Positions 27,601-36,661 of a DNA stretch of 64,000 bases are shown here, one piece after another. The notes under the pieces are model-generated. The model saw only the letters and a program-made list of their open reading frames with translations. It had not been told where the DNA came from and searched no databases. Both the position numbers and the translations under genes were made by a program. How positions within the stretch are numbered: the stretch's first letter is position 1; each line of letters opens with the position of its first letter. The stretch spans positions 1-64,000 of the forward strand of contig CAIOGM010000123.1 in the NCBI GenBank assembly GCA_903857795.1. The letters are read 5' to 3'. The DNA is from an uncultured Geobacter sp. GTDB taxonomy: Bacteria > Desulfobacterota > Desulfuromonadia > Geobacterales > CAIOGM01.

Positions 27601-28592
27601 TTCAGGTCGAACCGTCCGGTATAACGACTGACGCTCCCCTCCACGGAGAGAAGCCCCGACAGGTCGGTGGCCACGCCGCTCTCCTTGGCCAGGTCGACAG
27701 ACGCCATCCGGAGCCTCAGACGAACCCGGGGCTCGCCGGTGGTAAGGAGAACGCTCCCCTCGCCCCGGACCGTCCCGCGCCGCCCGCTCCGGAGCAGTTC
27801 CGCTCCCCGAACATTAAAGGCGTTTTGAGTCATGCCCATATCGCCGGAGAGCTCCAGAGAACTCTTCCCCCCCTGGAGCGCGGTGAGGGAGAGCTTGCCG
27901 GCAAGCTGCTCGGGAGCGCGGCCGGGGAGGAGCCGGGCGCAAAGATCGAAGCGGGAGAAGCCCGACAGCGGGCGCAGGGGAGAGAGCGACAGGGTCGCGG
28001 TAAGGGTAGGACGGACAAAACCGGCGGTTACCCTCCCTGCGGCGCGCCCCTCCGGGGTGGTTACAGCCAGATTCGTTACGGAGAGGAGGTCCCGGCGCCA
28101 GTCAAGAAGAGCGGTGATGGTGGTGATGATGACCGGTGGGGTCGCAAGGCGTCGATACTCCAGGTCGTCCACCTGCAGCCGGTCGACCCAGGCGTCCAGC
28201 CAGCGCGGCGAGGCCGCAAGGCGGGGCCAGGTCAGATCCGGCGGCGCTCCGCTGTCGGGCTGGTCATCCTGGATCCGCACCCCGCGGAGGAAGAGCTCCT
28301 GCACCGCCAGGTGGCCGAAGGGGAGCCAGAGGGGGCGGCAGCGGAGCCGGAGCTCCTTCAGCTCCGCCTTCCCGTTGGGCCACCGGACGGTGACCCCCTC
28401 CATCCGGAGCGTCTCGCCAATCCCTCCGGTGATGGCGCGCACCTCCACCTTCACCGGATTCCGGCTGGAGAGCTCCTTAAGAAGCCACCTGATCCCGTCG
28501 GGCGATTCCAGCAGCCAGCTCCCGGCGGCCCAGACGGCGCCGATCATCCCCAAGGTCATGGCCAGGAGAGTGTAGACAATGGTCCGCTTCAT
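24609..28592 (-). CDS. TamB-like translocation and assembly module protein (1327 aa)
   Basis: N-terminal TM, long beta-rich repeats, C-terminal ...VLGRGLNASEDKSSLLMNAASLLSSTGQSVYLQEQIKQRLGIDTFEV...; ATGA overlap with TamA-like gene. Confidence 0.85.
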   Translation of the reverse strand: MKRTIVYTLLAMTLGMIGAVWAAGSWLLESPDGIRWLLKELSSRNPVKVEVRAITGGIGETLRMEGVTVRWPNGKAELKELRLRCRPLWLPFGHLAVQELFLRGVRIQDDQPDSGAPPDLTWPRLAASPRWLDAWVDRLQVDDLEYRRLATPPVIITTITALLDWRRDLLSVTNLAVTTPEGRAAGRVTAGFVRPTLTATLSLSPLRPLSGFSRFDLCARLLPGRAPEQLAGKLSLTALQGGKSSLELSGDMGMTQNAFNVRGAELLRSGRRGTVRGEGSVLLTTGEPRVRLRLRMASVDLAKESGVATDLSGLLSVEGSVSRYTGRFDLNNRGGGWRRARLLGSFSGDGSGVRLKGVTGLLLGGTVLGDLRLGWSDGFAVTAALRGKGLDPAIVTPDWNGVVNLDLRGSARWSGQKPVRASVTGRLHESHLRGQALSGEIEAQTAAGDLLIQRLLLKGNGFDLHAKGDLSRRLTVAATITDLSALVPHSGGSLELQGWVRHSDHRSSGVLTGHGRELTGEGVRIATAELAARMDGATDSSVEVTADLKGVTSGHLQSDSASLRVRGTVERHLLALSLRSGGARIDVAASGGYGREGWQGEIRDLSGSDRFGVWKLAAPARLAVSPQAVNLSPLVITGGQAGRLELGSRISLDPLRGSLQAKWRDLDLSRADQWLTQLQLSGRSSGDLRLESPTGERLNLAAQLSAEGTVTLPHRTVTVRHVSLELTADEGGISSAMELGTAEGVRVRGRFISSVPARLGIPEQGELNASWEGVDFSLLRGELPEGAELSGTVSGTIEGRLLPGERLELKGKTVLAGGAASWRGEGKELSARVKQGDISWNWQGESLSGAASLVLAEHGEATASFTFPLPARLGSSFDQEGALSGTVKGRFHEKGLLISLFPGLLQESRGELEVDLRAEGLLKEPCLTGKLELSKAGAYLPSAGITLKELQLVARLEREQLTVERFQVASGAGSLSGNAVVKFGGNRMTGYRGSIRGEKFQVVHLPELQLLVSPELTFDGTVDNLALRGVIKIPELLATGGDRASVIQPSGDVIVERGAGAPVRPSPLKLDIQVKAALGERVFVKMEGLDAKLEGGIDLVIRGRESMKGSGEIKVAKGRYSAYGVTLEIKRGRALFAGGAVERPTLDIQALREIGEVKAGVTVSGTPQAPVVKLFSDPAMADVEILSYVVLGRGLNASEDKSSLLMNAASLLSSTGQSVYLQEQIKQRLGIDTFEVTTAKAQGSDYKKIEPSLLDQSGKTSVSSINDSVLQVGKFLTPQLYVSYGWSLLSQSHVFLIRYHLTKQWEVETRASTEATGGDLFYRIEFD

Positions 28593-30352
28593 GGCTGGAA
28601 CCCGATAGTGAAGTGGACCCGGAACCCCGGGTCGGTCACCCCTACCTGCCGGGCAAGGCTCAGGTTCACCCCTCCCGCCTTGGTGTAATAGTGAAGACCG
28701 ATCCCGGCCCCCTGATAGAGCCGGAAGTCGGAAAACGACTGGAAGGCGTTTCCCGCATCATAAAAGAGTGACACCCCCCAGTTGTCGAACAGGGCGCGCT
28801 CCAGCTCCAGACTCCCCTGGAGCAGATTTCGCCCGCCAACGACCTCGCCCAGAGAGTTTACCGGTCCCAGCGACTTGTAAGCGTAGCCGCGGACGCTGGT
28901 GTCGCCGCCGGCGAAGAAACGAAGCGACGCGGGGAGATCCGCCAGGGGGTCATCCTGCCAGGTGGCCCCCCCTTTGGCCCGGGTCCCGAGGGTGAGCCGC
29001 CCGGGGAGGGGGGTCAGATAGCCCCCCTCGGCAATGGCCTGGATGAATCCGGTGTCGGAGCCGAGGAACTGGTGCGTGCCACGCAGCTCCAGAGAGTAGT
29101 TGTAACCATCGATGGGACGGATGGGGTTATCAAATTTCCGACCGGAAAAGCGGAAGCCGGGCATCACCAGTCGGGCAGAGGTATCTTGAAGGCCGACGTT
29201 GAACAGTTCGTACTGGAGTCTGAGATAGGCGGTGCCGATCCGCCCTTTCCCGAAGCTCTCGGTCCTGCTGAGTTCCAGGAAGGCCAGGCTGCTGAGGTAG
29301 GAGGTGACATCTTCCCTCTGGATATTGGCCTGGAGTCCGGTCATGGACTTCAGGCTTTCGGGATCAGGAATAACATACCCCGCCCCGATCCCCTGGAAGT
29401 TCTGGGCCGCCGTCACCTCCACGGTCAGCACATTCCCCGGCCGAATCAGGCTCAACTCCTTGTAGCTCAAGGAGCCCCGGAAACCGGTGTCGGTCCCGTA
29501 GCCGATCCCCGGCCTCAGGGTTCGAACCGGGGCAGGTTTCAGCCGGACCAGCACCGGAATCCGCAACTCCACGGCCTCCTCTTTCCGGGGGACGAGCGTT
29601 ACCTCCTTGAAGTAGCCGCTGCCGGAGAGATTGGACTGACTCTTCCCCAGACGGTCATAGGAAAAGGGGGCACCGGGGGTGAACGCCACATACCGCCGCA
29701 GCAGTCCGTCCGGATAGAGGGGGGCCCCTTCGAAGGTCACCTCGCCGAAACGGTAGCGCGGGCCGGTCTCCAGCTGGAGCTCGATCCGGGCGGTCCCGGC
29801 GGCAGGAACGACCTGGATCCGATGGAGCGGGAAGGCGGCGTCCAGGTATCCCAGGCCCTGGCTCTTGGCGAGGAGTTCACCCTTGGCGCTTTCGTACTTC
29901 TGGTGAAGTAGCGGATCCCCTGCCTTGAGGGGAAAGGCCGCAATCACCCCCTTCAGCATCTCCTCGCCGGCCCCGGGCCCCGTTGCCTCCACCTTAACCT
30001 CGGTGAGTCGTACCGGATCGCCCAGCGCCACGGTGACGTTGAGGAGAAACCCCTCCTCTTCGCTGCCGGTGAGTGCGATGGTCACCTTGGCCTGGTAATA
30101 ACCGAAAGGCTCCAGCGCCGCCGAGGCCTTTGTTGCGGCCTGAGCCGCATAGTGGTTCAGCCAGAGCCGGTCCACCTTACCATCCCGCAGCAACCCGGCC
30201 GGGGGAACGAGGGCCGCCTCCACGTTTTTCAGCGGCTCCCCTTCGATCCCCTGCACCTTCACCTTCACCGGCTCCACCACGAGCAGTGGCGAAAACGCTC
30301 CCAGCATGAAGATGGTCAGAAACAGCAGAAGGATTCTCGGGAGAGGGGACAT
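28589..30352 (-). CDS. TamA-like Omp85 family outer-membrane protein
   Basis: POTRA-like N-terminus and C-terminal barrel with LRFFAGGDTSVRGYAYKSLGP; start taken at MSPLPRILLLF, although the ORF is open back to 30880. Confidence 0.85.
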   Translation of the reverse strand: MSPLPRILLLFLTIFMLGAFSPLLVVEPVKVKVQGIEGEPLKNVEAALVPPAGLLRDGKVDRLWLNHYAAQAATKASAALEPFGYYQAKVTIALTGSEEEGFLLNVTVALGDPVRLTEVKVEATGPGAGEEMLKGVIAAFPLKAGDPLLHQKYESAKGELLAKSQGLGYLDAAFPLHRIQVVPAAGTARIELQLETGPRYRFGEVTFEGAPLYPDGLLRRYVAFTPGAPFSYDRLGKSQSNLSGSGYFKEVTLVPRKEEAVELRIPVLVRLKPAPVRTLRPGIGYGTDTGFRGSLSYKELSLIRPGNVLTVEVTAAQNFQGIGAGYVIPDPESLKSMTGLQANIQREDVTSYLSSLAFLELSRTESFGKGRIGTAYLRLQYELFNVGLQDTSARLVMPGFRFSGRKFDNPIRPIDGYNYSLELRGTHQFLGSDTGFIQAIAEGGYLTPLPGRLTLGTRAKGGATWQDDPLADLPASLRFFAGGDTSVRGYAYKSLGPVNSLGEVVGGRNLLQGSLELERALFDNWGVSLFYDAGNAFQSFSDFRLYQGAGIGLHYYTKAGGVNLSLARQVGVTDPGFRVHFTIGFQP

Positions 30353-30880
30353 GGCGGGACAATAGCACAGGGAGGAGGAGGAGTTCAAACCTGAAACAAC
30401 TTGAAACAGGGAGTAACTGGGCAACGGAGAACAGCCCGGGGGAAATCGCACCTTCACCTCGGTGTCGTCATAGGCTGAGTAGAGCTCCAGAGTGGCGCTG
30501 TCACTGCCGCTGCCGAACTCCTTTATCCCCCCGTTGATCCGGAAGAAGGCGGTCACCGGAATGGCCCCGCCGTTGGAGGCGTTCAACCCCTCCCTGGTTA
30601 CACCGATAAGCGGCAGCCCCATGCCCGGAGTCCGGTTGCGGACCGAGAAACCATGGACATCGAAGGCATCCGCCAGCAGGAACTTCTCGAAATCGTCCGG
30701 CTTCCGGCTCATCTTGTTCGGCGTCAGGGTGATTGTCTGCTGCCCCACCGGAAGAGTTCTCACCCCCTCGCTGCGGGGGTTGACCGTACTCCAGCGATAG
30801 GAAGATTCCGGTGAGATCCTGGTAACCCCCACCGGGGTGGCGCAGCCGGCAAGGAGCCCGAACAGCAGCAGCGCCGCCAA
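30353..30880 (-). pseudogene. Remnant of an alpha/beta-hydrolase-type lipoprotein, fused in frame to the TamA-like gene
   Basis: Lipobox LLAGCATPVGVTRISPESSYRW..., then LPLIGVTREGLNASNGGAIPVTAFFRINGGIKEFGSGSDSATLELYSAYDDTEVKV; the catalytic region is absent. Confidence 0.5.
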
Positions 30881-30914
30881 AAACGGCAGGGGAGGGGCCG
30901 GATGGAGGATTCAG

Positions 30915-31964
30915 TCATGGCTCTGGCCTTCCTGGGGTGCTGCCCGGGAGAGCGTCACGAATCCGCCGGGAGAAAGCGGCGTCTTTGTCGGCAGCCTGGG
31001 CTTTGGAGTTGACATGGCTTCGCTGCTTCAGCTCTGCAAAGGGGAGGCTTTGGTCCACGGAACCCTGCTCATAGAGCATCTCACCCAGGAAGCCGTTGAC
31101 GATGATCCGCCAGTCCACCAGATTTTTTTTGGTATAGGGGATGACATGTCCGAGGATGGAGGTCGTGCAGTTGCTCGTGAAGGCGTTGTACCACTGGGGC
31201 CGGTCATGGAGGCTGTTCACCTCCTTCAGGTAGTCGAGCAAGACGTGCCGGATGAACTCCGGTGTTGCCTTCAGCGGGTAGAGGTAGACATCCTCCTTGC
31301 GGAAGTTGGTCCTAAGCCGCACCACATCCCGTTCGTCGGCCACGATATAGGTCAGCTCGTACTGCTTGAAGAACCCCTTGATCGTCGAGTACTCCTCCCC
31401 AATCTCCTTGCGGGTCTCGATGGAGAGGCAGACGTATCCTTCCCCCTCGAAACCGAAGCTGAGCATGGTATGGGCGATGAAGGGGGAGCCCCAGTAGACC
31501 ATGAAGAGATCCAACGTCTTCAACCGTCTCAGGTCGAAGCTCCGGTCATAGTAGTGGCAGGTAAAGTCGCTCTCGCTCCGGTAGTCGCAGTTCCTGATGT
31601 TGTGGATAGTCACCCGGTCGCCTGCGATCTCCGCCCAGGGGAGACTCTTCAGGTCCGGCTGCCAATCACGGTTGTTTGACGGAGGGATGGTCAGCCACCA
31701 GGCGACAAGGAGGGCGAAGAGTGCGAAGAAAGCGAGGATCCCCCGGCTTCGGGGGCGGACCAGCAGCGGGAGGAGGGGGGCGCCGACACCGAAGAGCGCC
31801 GCGGCCCAGGGGCGAACGTGAGGGGAGAGATCCGAGTAGAAGAGAGCGATCCCTCCCCAAACGGTCATGAGCAGCATGACCAGCCAGAGGAGCGACCAGC
31901 CGGCAAACCTGGCCATACGGCCGGTCCGGCCTTCCGCACGGGAACTTACCGTTAATTTTGTCAT
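30915..31964 (-). CDS. DUF4105 family membrane protein
   Basis: FMVYWGSPFIAHTMLSFGFEGEGYVCLSIETRKEIGEEYSTIKGFFKQYELTYIVADERDVVRLRTNFR. Confidence 0.85.
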   Translation of the reverse strand: MTKLTVSSRAEGRTGRMARFAGWSLLWLVMLLMTVWGGIALFYSDLSPHVRPWAAALFGVGAPLLPLLVRPRSRGILAFFALFALLVAWWLTIPPSNNRDWQPDLKSLPWAEIAGDRVTIHNIRNCDYRSESDFTCHYYDRSFDLRRLKTLDLFMVYWGSPFIAHTMLSFGFEGEGYVCLSIETRKEIGEEYSTIKGFFKQYELTYIVADERDVVRLRTNFRKEDVYLYPLKATPEFIRHVLLDYLKEVNSLHDRPQWYNAFTSNCTTSILGHVIPYTKKNLVDWRIIVNGFLGEMLYEQGSVDQSLPFAELKQRSHVNSKAQAADKDAAFSRRIRDALPGSTPGRPEP

Positions 31965-32026
31965 TCCGGTGCCCTTTTCCCAGGTCCGTTCATCTCAATT
32001 ACCCGGCCTCCTCTCCCACACACGGC

Positions 32027-32530
32027 CTACTTTACCGAATACCCTTTCCCTTCCAGGCAGGCGCCCCAGGCACGACTGTACTCATTCCGCTTCTGGTCAA
32101 GTTGGGCTGCCTGCTGTTGCGCCTGTTTTTCCTGCTCCTTATTGGCCTTGTTGCGGCGGGCCGCGCCGATGACCCCACCTGTGGCAGCCCCGATGGCAGC
32201 CCCTTTCCCGGCGTCTCCGGCGATGGCGCCTCCGACGGCCCCGACTGCGGCCCCGCCGGCCGCCCCCTTGACCGCCCCCCCCTTCTTCTGCGCAGCCGGC
32301 GCCGCGGCGCTCTGCTGCTGCATCGGGTCGAACCCGGTCTGCCCCTTGGCCCACTGGTAGCACGAGTATTTGTCCTTCTCCGTCTGGTCAGGGCTCTGCC
32401 CCTTGCTCGGGTAGACGAAGGGCTCCGGGGCGGCATGGGCCACCCCGGCAGGGAAGAGCGACGCTGCTGCAACAAGAACAGTCAGACAGGTGGTCAGGAT
32501 TCTGGTTCCAGGTTTCGTATCTCTGGTCAT
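32027..32530 (-). CDS. Secreted glycine-zipper protein
   Basis: EKDKYSCYQWAKGQTGFDPMQ then GGAVKGAAGGAAVGAVGGAIAGDAGKGAAIGAATGGVIGAARR. Confidence 0.85.
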   Translation of the reverse strand: MTRDTKPGTRILTTCLTVLVAAASLFPAGVAHAAPEPFVYPSKGQSPDQTEKDKYSCYQWAKGQTGFDPMQQQSAAAPAAQKKGGAVKGAAGGAAVGAVGGAIAGDAGKGAAIGAATGGVIGAARRNKANKEQEKQAQQQAAQLDQKRNEYSRAWGACLEGKGYSVK

Positions 32531-32584
32531 GATTGATTCTCCTTACTGTTTTTGTTCGGTTGCATACGGTCCCAGGGGACTTGA

Positions 32585-32778
32585 AGTAAATGATCGCCTC
32601 GCTGATTTTCCCTTGCTCGTACAGAGCATAGCCGTATTCGGCATACACTCCTGGTGGAATCCTCCCTGAAGCATCGCCTTCCTCCACCACCTCCTTTAAC
32701 GCCTCGACGAACTGTTCAGGCGCACCCCGATACGAGAAGAACTACCAGGATGAGTGGTGCGGGAAGAAACTGTTTCAT
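32585..32778 (-). pseudogene. DUF4810-like lipoprotein remnant with internal deletion, frame shift and lost C-terminus
   Basis: ATG at 32778 gives MKQFLPAPLILVVLLVSGCA then TGA; the next frame resumes EQFVEALKEVVEEGDASGRIPPGVYAEYGYALYEQGKISEAIIYFK. Confidence 0.65.
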
Positions 32779-32921
32779 CTGGACCTCCTTGTCATTGGAC
32801 ATGGGAATATGGGGCATTGAGATGGTGTTGTGTCGGCAAGGAAAATATCGGTGAGAGCTTATCTTAAATTCAATCAAAAATGAAGCGCAATGCTTTTAAC
32901 ATTAGATAAAACCCTCTACCG

Positions 32922-33716
32922 TTACTCCCCCCGCTTCTCGAAGATCAGCAACCGCTCCCGCCCGAAACGGGAGCGAACCGTCTCCTTGAGGGCAAGCTCC
33001 GGGGCCAGAACTGCCGTCAGATGCCGGCATAAGACGATCATCGACTCCCTGTTAAAAACGTGAAAATGTGGATCTGTTGATTGCTGCGCCACCAGCTCTT
33101 CCAGATACTCCCTCTGCCGCTCCGGTGTCATGGGGCGTCGCCCCCGCATCCGGTTCAGGTTCGGGATGGAAATCTCCACGAATTCCCGGTAATGCTCCCG
33201 GTTGTTCCGGGCGAACTGTTCCAGGTCGCCGCTTTTGACCAGCTCAAAATCTTCCACGAGATGTTCCAGGGGGGTGATCCGTCGCCCCCGGTCGAAGTTT
33301 CTGCTGCCGTCGGGGAGGGTCAGGAAGAGAATCCCCCCTCTCTTCAGGAGCCGGTTCCAGTTGAGGAGAACCTGCAGCGGATTGGGCGCATGCTCCAGGA
33401 GATGGTTGGCGATGATGAACTCCTGGGAAGCGGGGGGGAGGGAGGTGGGGGCGAAGCCGTCGTCCATCAGGTCGGTGACCACGATGCGGGAAGGATCCAG
33501 GTGGGGATAACGCCGGATGTTCTCTTCCCGGGAGACGGTGTCCAGGTACCGGACGATCACCCCCGGCGCCAGCTCCAGCGGATGCTGCAGGGCGCCGATC
33601 TCTATCCCCGCACCGCGCAGGTAACGCAAGGCCATTTTCTTTCGCGCCGAGAGGGATGGGAAGAGGAGGGACTCCGACACAAACGCCGTCACCCTCCCCA
33701 TGAAGGTTCCGTTCAC
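32922..33716 (-). CDS. SAM-dependent methyltransferase, class I
   Basis: IEIGALQHPLEL... FIIANHLLEHAPNPLQVLLNWNRLLKRGGILFLTLPD. Confidence 0.8.
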   Translation of the reverse strand: MNGTFMGRVTAFVSESLLFPSLSARKKMALRYLRGAGIEIGALQHPLELAPGVIVRYLDTVSREENIRRYPHLDPSRIVVTDLMDDGFAPTSLPPASQEFIIANHLLEHAPNPLQVLLNWNRLLKRGGILFLTLPDGSRNFDRGRRITPLEHLVEDFELVKSGDLEQFARNNREHYREFVEISIPNLNRMRGRRPMTPERQREYLEELVAQQSTDPHFHVFNRESMIVLCRHLTAVLAPELALKETVRSRFGRERLLIFEKRGE

Positions 33717-33726
33717 CGGCTCCCCT

Positions 33727-34704
33727 TTAGTGAGAGTCGCCCGCCGCCTGCCTCACCAGCGACGTCAGGCAGTCGATGAAGCGGGGGGAGGAGTTGAGCG
33801 ACGGCGAGCGGCGGAACTCAGTGATCCCCAGCGCCTTGGCCTCTTCCCCGTACTGTATATCCACCTCGTAGAGGGTCTCGATGTGATCGGAGACGAAGGA
33901 GAGGGGAACCATGAGCATCTTCTTGCACCCTTTCGCGGCCCGCTCCTTGAGCATCTCCTCCGTGGAGGGCTCCAGCCACTTCACCGGCCCGGCCCGGGAC
34001 TGGAACGCCAGGAAGTGGGTCACCTCTCCCAGGCGCTCCATCACCAACCGGACGGTCTCCTGGATGTGGGAGAGGTAGGGGTCACCCGAATCGATGAACG
34101 ACTGGGGGAGTGAGTGGGCGGAGAAGACGATCTCCACCCCGGAACGGTCGGAGAAGTTGGCCAGCCCCTCCCGGATCTTCTCCACCAGGGCGTCGATGTA
34201 GAGGGGGTTGTCGAAGAACCGGTCGATGACGGAGAGCTGCCCGCACTCCCCCTGGGCCACCCGGACCCGGTTCAGCTCGTTGATGCTTGAGCCGGTGGTG
34301 GCGCGGGAGTAGTGGGGGTAGAGGGAGAGGGCGATGACCCGGTCGCACCCGGCCTTCTTGGCTGCAGCCAGGGCGTCCAGGGTGGAGGGTTTCGAGTAGC
34401 GCATGGCGACGAAACAACGATAACCGCTCCCCAACTCCGTCTCCACCGCCTGTGCCTGGGCCTCGGTCAGCTCCCTGATGGGGGATTTGCCGCCAATCTT
34501 GCTGTAGTAGCCGACAACCTTGGGCGCCCGTTTTTTGACGATGTAGCGGGCGATGAGCGGCTGGAGCAGCGCCGGACCGATCTTGATAATATCCCGGTCG
34601 GTGAAGAGGTTTAAAAGAAACGGCTTTACGGCGCAGAGGGAGTCGGGGCCTCCCATCTGGAGGAGAATGACGGCGGTTGCAGCGGACATGGGGACCTCGC
34701 TCAT
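33727..34704 (-). CDS. hemH: Ferrochelatase
   Basis: [70 protein letters not shown]. Confidence 0.93.
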   Translation of the reverse strand: MSEVPMSAATAVILLQMGGPDSLCAVKPFLLNLFTDRDIIKIGPALLQPLIARYIVKKRAPKVVGYYSKIGGKSPIRELTEAQAQAVETELGSGYRCFVAMRYSKPSTLDALAAAKKAGCDRVIALSLYPHYSRATTGSSINELNRVRVAQGECGQLSVIDRFFDNPLYIDALVEKIREGLANFSDRSGVEIVFSAHSLPQSFIDSGDPYLSHIQETVRLVMERLGEVTHFLAFQSRAGPVKWLEPSTEEMLKERAAKGCKKMLMVPLSFVSDHIETLYEVDIQYGEEAKALGITEFRRSPSLNSSPRFIDCLTSLVRQAAGDSH

Positions 34705-34788
34705 GAAGCGGATTCAGGAAAGCGGGGTAAGGGTAGCAGATAAGCCTTTTGACGGTAAAGGAAAAGGTGGCCGGAAGCCGCAGATTTC

Positions 34789-34816
34789 TTGACAACCCTC
34801 AGAGGTCCGGTTTACT
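34789..34816 (+). promoter_or_regulatory. Candidate sigma-70 promoter for the HAD hydrolase gene
   Basis: TTGACA (34789-34794), 16 nt spacer, TTTACT (34811-34816). Confidence 0.4.
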
Positions 34817-34840
34817 CTGCGGCTGGAAAACGACAAGGAC

Positions 34841-34917
34841 CCTGAACCCAGAACATAGAACATGGAACATAGAACATTGAACCTTGAACCCAGAACCCAG
34901 AACCTTGAACCCAGAAC
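34841..34917 (-). repeat. Degenerate heptamer repeat array, NNNGAAC on + strand (GTTCNNN on -), 11 units
   Basis: CCTGAAC CCAGAAC ATAGAAC ATGGAAC ATAGAAC ATTGAAC CTTGAAC CCAGAAC CCAGAAC CTTGAAC CCAGAAC. Confidence 0.92.
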
Positions 34918-34933
34918 CCCGGAGTGTTCCGTC

Positions 34934-35551
34934 ATGATGTCAGCCGGAGAGCTGGAGAGCATACTGTTGCGCCGGCACTGGGTCTTCGACCTGGACGGCA
35001 CCCTCACCCTGCCGGTTCATGACTTCTCGGTCATCCGGCATGCCTTGGGCGTTCCCAAGGGGACCGATATCCTCGGCTATCTGGCGTCACTCTCCCAGGA
35101 AGAGGCGCAACCACTCCACGACAGACTCCACGAGATCGAATCCGGGCTCCTGGAGCGGATCGAACCGGCACCGGGGCTGATCCGGCTCATGGAATCCTTG
35201 CAGCGGCGGGGTTACCGGCTCGGCATCCTGACCCGCAACACCCGGGAGATCGCCCTCAGGACTCTCGACTGCCTGGGAATCGGCGCCTATTTTTCGGAGG
35301 CCTGCATCCTCGGCCGGAGCGATGCTCCCCCCAAGCCGGACCCGGAGGGGCTCTTTCGTCTCTCTCTCCAGTGGGAGACCGAGCCCCATGAACTCGTGAT
35401 GATCGGCGACTATATTTTTGACCTGCAGACAGGACGCAACGCCGGAGCCGCGACCATCCACGTGGATCGGAGCGGAACCTATTCCTGGCCGGAACTGACC
35501 GACATCGGGGTGGAGACACTGGATGAGCTTCACTCGATCCTTCCCGACTGA
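34934..35551 (+). CDS. HAD superfamily hydrolase (phosphoglycolate-phosphatase-like)
   Basis: HWVFDLDGTLTLPVHDF; LGILTRNTREIALRTLDCLGI; PKPDPEGLF; MIGDYIFDLQTGRNAGA. The ORF-track start 34862 lies inside the repeat array. Confidence 0.88.
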   Translation: MMSAGELESILLRRHWVFDLDGTLTLPVHDFSVIRHALGVPKGTDILGYLASLSQEEAQPLHDRLHEIESGLLERIEPAPGLIRLMESLQRRGYRLGILTRNTREIALRTLDCLGIGAYFSEACILGRSDAPPKPDPEGLFRLSLQWETEPHELVMIGDYIFDLQTGRNAGAATIHVDRSGTYSWPELTDIGVETLDELHSILPD

Positions 35552-35563
35552 CCCCTGCAGTGC

Positions 35564-35611
35564 TTTACCTCAACCTCAACCTTAACCTTTCCCTTCACCT
35601 CAACCTTTACC
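35564..35611 (+). repeat. Degenerate hexamer repeat array, consensus TYAACC, 8 units
   Basis: TTTACC TCAACC TCAACC TTAACC TTTCCC TTCACC TCAACC TTTACC. Confidence 0.85.
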
Positions 35612-35630
35612 TGACATTCAAGGAGGATTC

Positions 35631-36623
35631 ATGATGAAAGCGGTACTACTGAGCGGTTTTGGCGGCGCGGAGGTGATGACGATCGGTGAGGCGGCGATCC
35701 CGACGCCGGCGGAGAATCAGGTGCTCATCAAGGTGATGGCGACCTCCGTCAACCGTCCCGACCTGGTGCAGCGGGAGGGGAAATACCCGCCGCCGCCGGG
35801 TGATTCGGAGATTCTCGGCCTGGAGGTCTCCGGGATCATCCAAGAGCTTGGCCCCGGCGTCACCGGCTGGCAGAAGGGGGAGCGGGTCATCTCACTGGTC
35901 GGGGGAGGGGGATATGCCGAGTATGCCGTGGCCTATAGCGACCATCTCATGCGGCTTCCCGAGAGCATGAGCTTCGAGGAGGGGGCCTGTGTCTGTGAAT
36001 CGTACATCACAGCCTTCCTCAACGTCTTCATGATCGGCGAGTTCCGGGACAAACAGAGCGCCATCCTCCACGGCGGGGGCGGCGGGGTCAACACCGCAGC
36101 CATCCAACTCTGCAAGGCCCTCGCCCCGGCCAGCAGACTCATCGTCACCGCCTCGCCGGAGAAGATGGAGCGGGTAGGAGAGCTCGGCGCCGATTTCCTC
36201 ATCAACTTCCGCGAGACCCCGGACTTCACCGAGGTCGTCAAGGAGTTCACCGCCAAGAAGGGGGTAGACCTGATCCTGGACCACGTGGGGGCCAAGTACC
36301 TGGCGCCCAACATGAACTCCCTGGCCTACAAGGGGAAACTGGTGGTCATCGGCGTCACCAGCGGGATCAAGGCGGAACTGAACCTGGCCCTCATGATGGT
36401 GAAACGGCAGCAGATCATCGGCAGCGTCCTCCGCTCCCGACCGGTAAGCGAGAAGGGGGAGATCGTGGCCGAATTCACCAGACGCGCCCTCCCCAGATTC
36501 GCCGACCGGACCATCGTCCCGATCATCGAGAGGATCTTCCCTCTGGAGCAGGTCGTCGAGGCCCACCGGATGATGGAAGAGGACAAGCACTTCGGCAAGA
36601 TCGTGCTCCGTATCGCCGAATAG
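35631..36623 (+). CDS. NAD(P)H quinone oxidoreductase, zinc-independent MDR family (PIG3-like)
   Basis: MKAVLLSGFGGAEVMTIGEAAIPTPAENQVLIKVMATSVNRPDLVQREGKYPPPPGDSEILGLEVSG. Confidence 0.92.
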   Translation: MMKAVLLSGFGGAEVMTIGEAAIPTPAENQVLIKVMATSVNRPDLVQREGKYPPPPGDSEILGLEVSGIIQELGPGVTGWQKGERVISLVGGGGYAEYAVAYSDHLMRLPESMSFEEGACVCESYITAFLNVFMIGEFRDKQSAILHGGGGGVNTAAIQLCKALAPASRLIVTASPEKMERVGELGADFLINFRETPDFTEVVKEFTAKKGVDLILDHVGAKYLAPNMNSLAYKGKLVVIGVTSGIKAELNLALMMVKRQQIIGSVLRSRPVSEKGEIVAEFTRRALPRFADRTIVPIIERIFPLEQVVEAHRMMEEDKHFGKIVLRIAE

Positions 36624-36661
36624 GAACCATCCCGGATGTTTGAACCTGAAAAAGCATTTGA

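Noticed and set aside
34862-34933. N-terminal extension of the HAD ORF (MEHRTLNLEPRTQNLEPRTPECSV)
   Set aside because: It is translation of the heptamer repeat array; HAD homology starts after the ATG at 34934.
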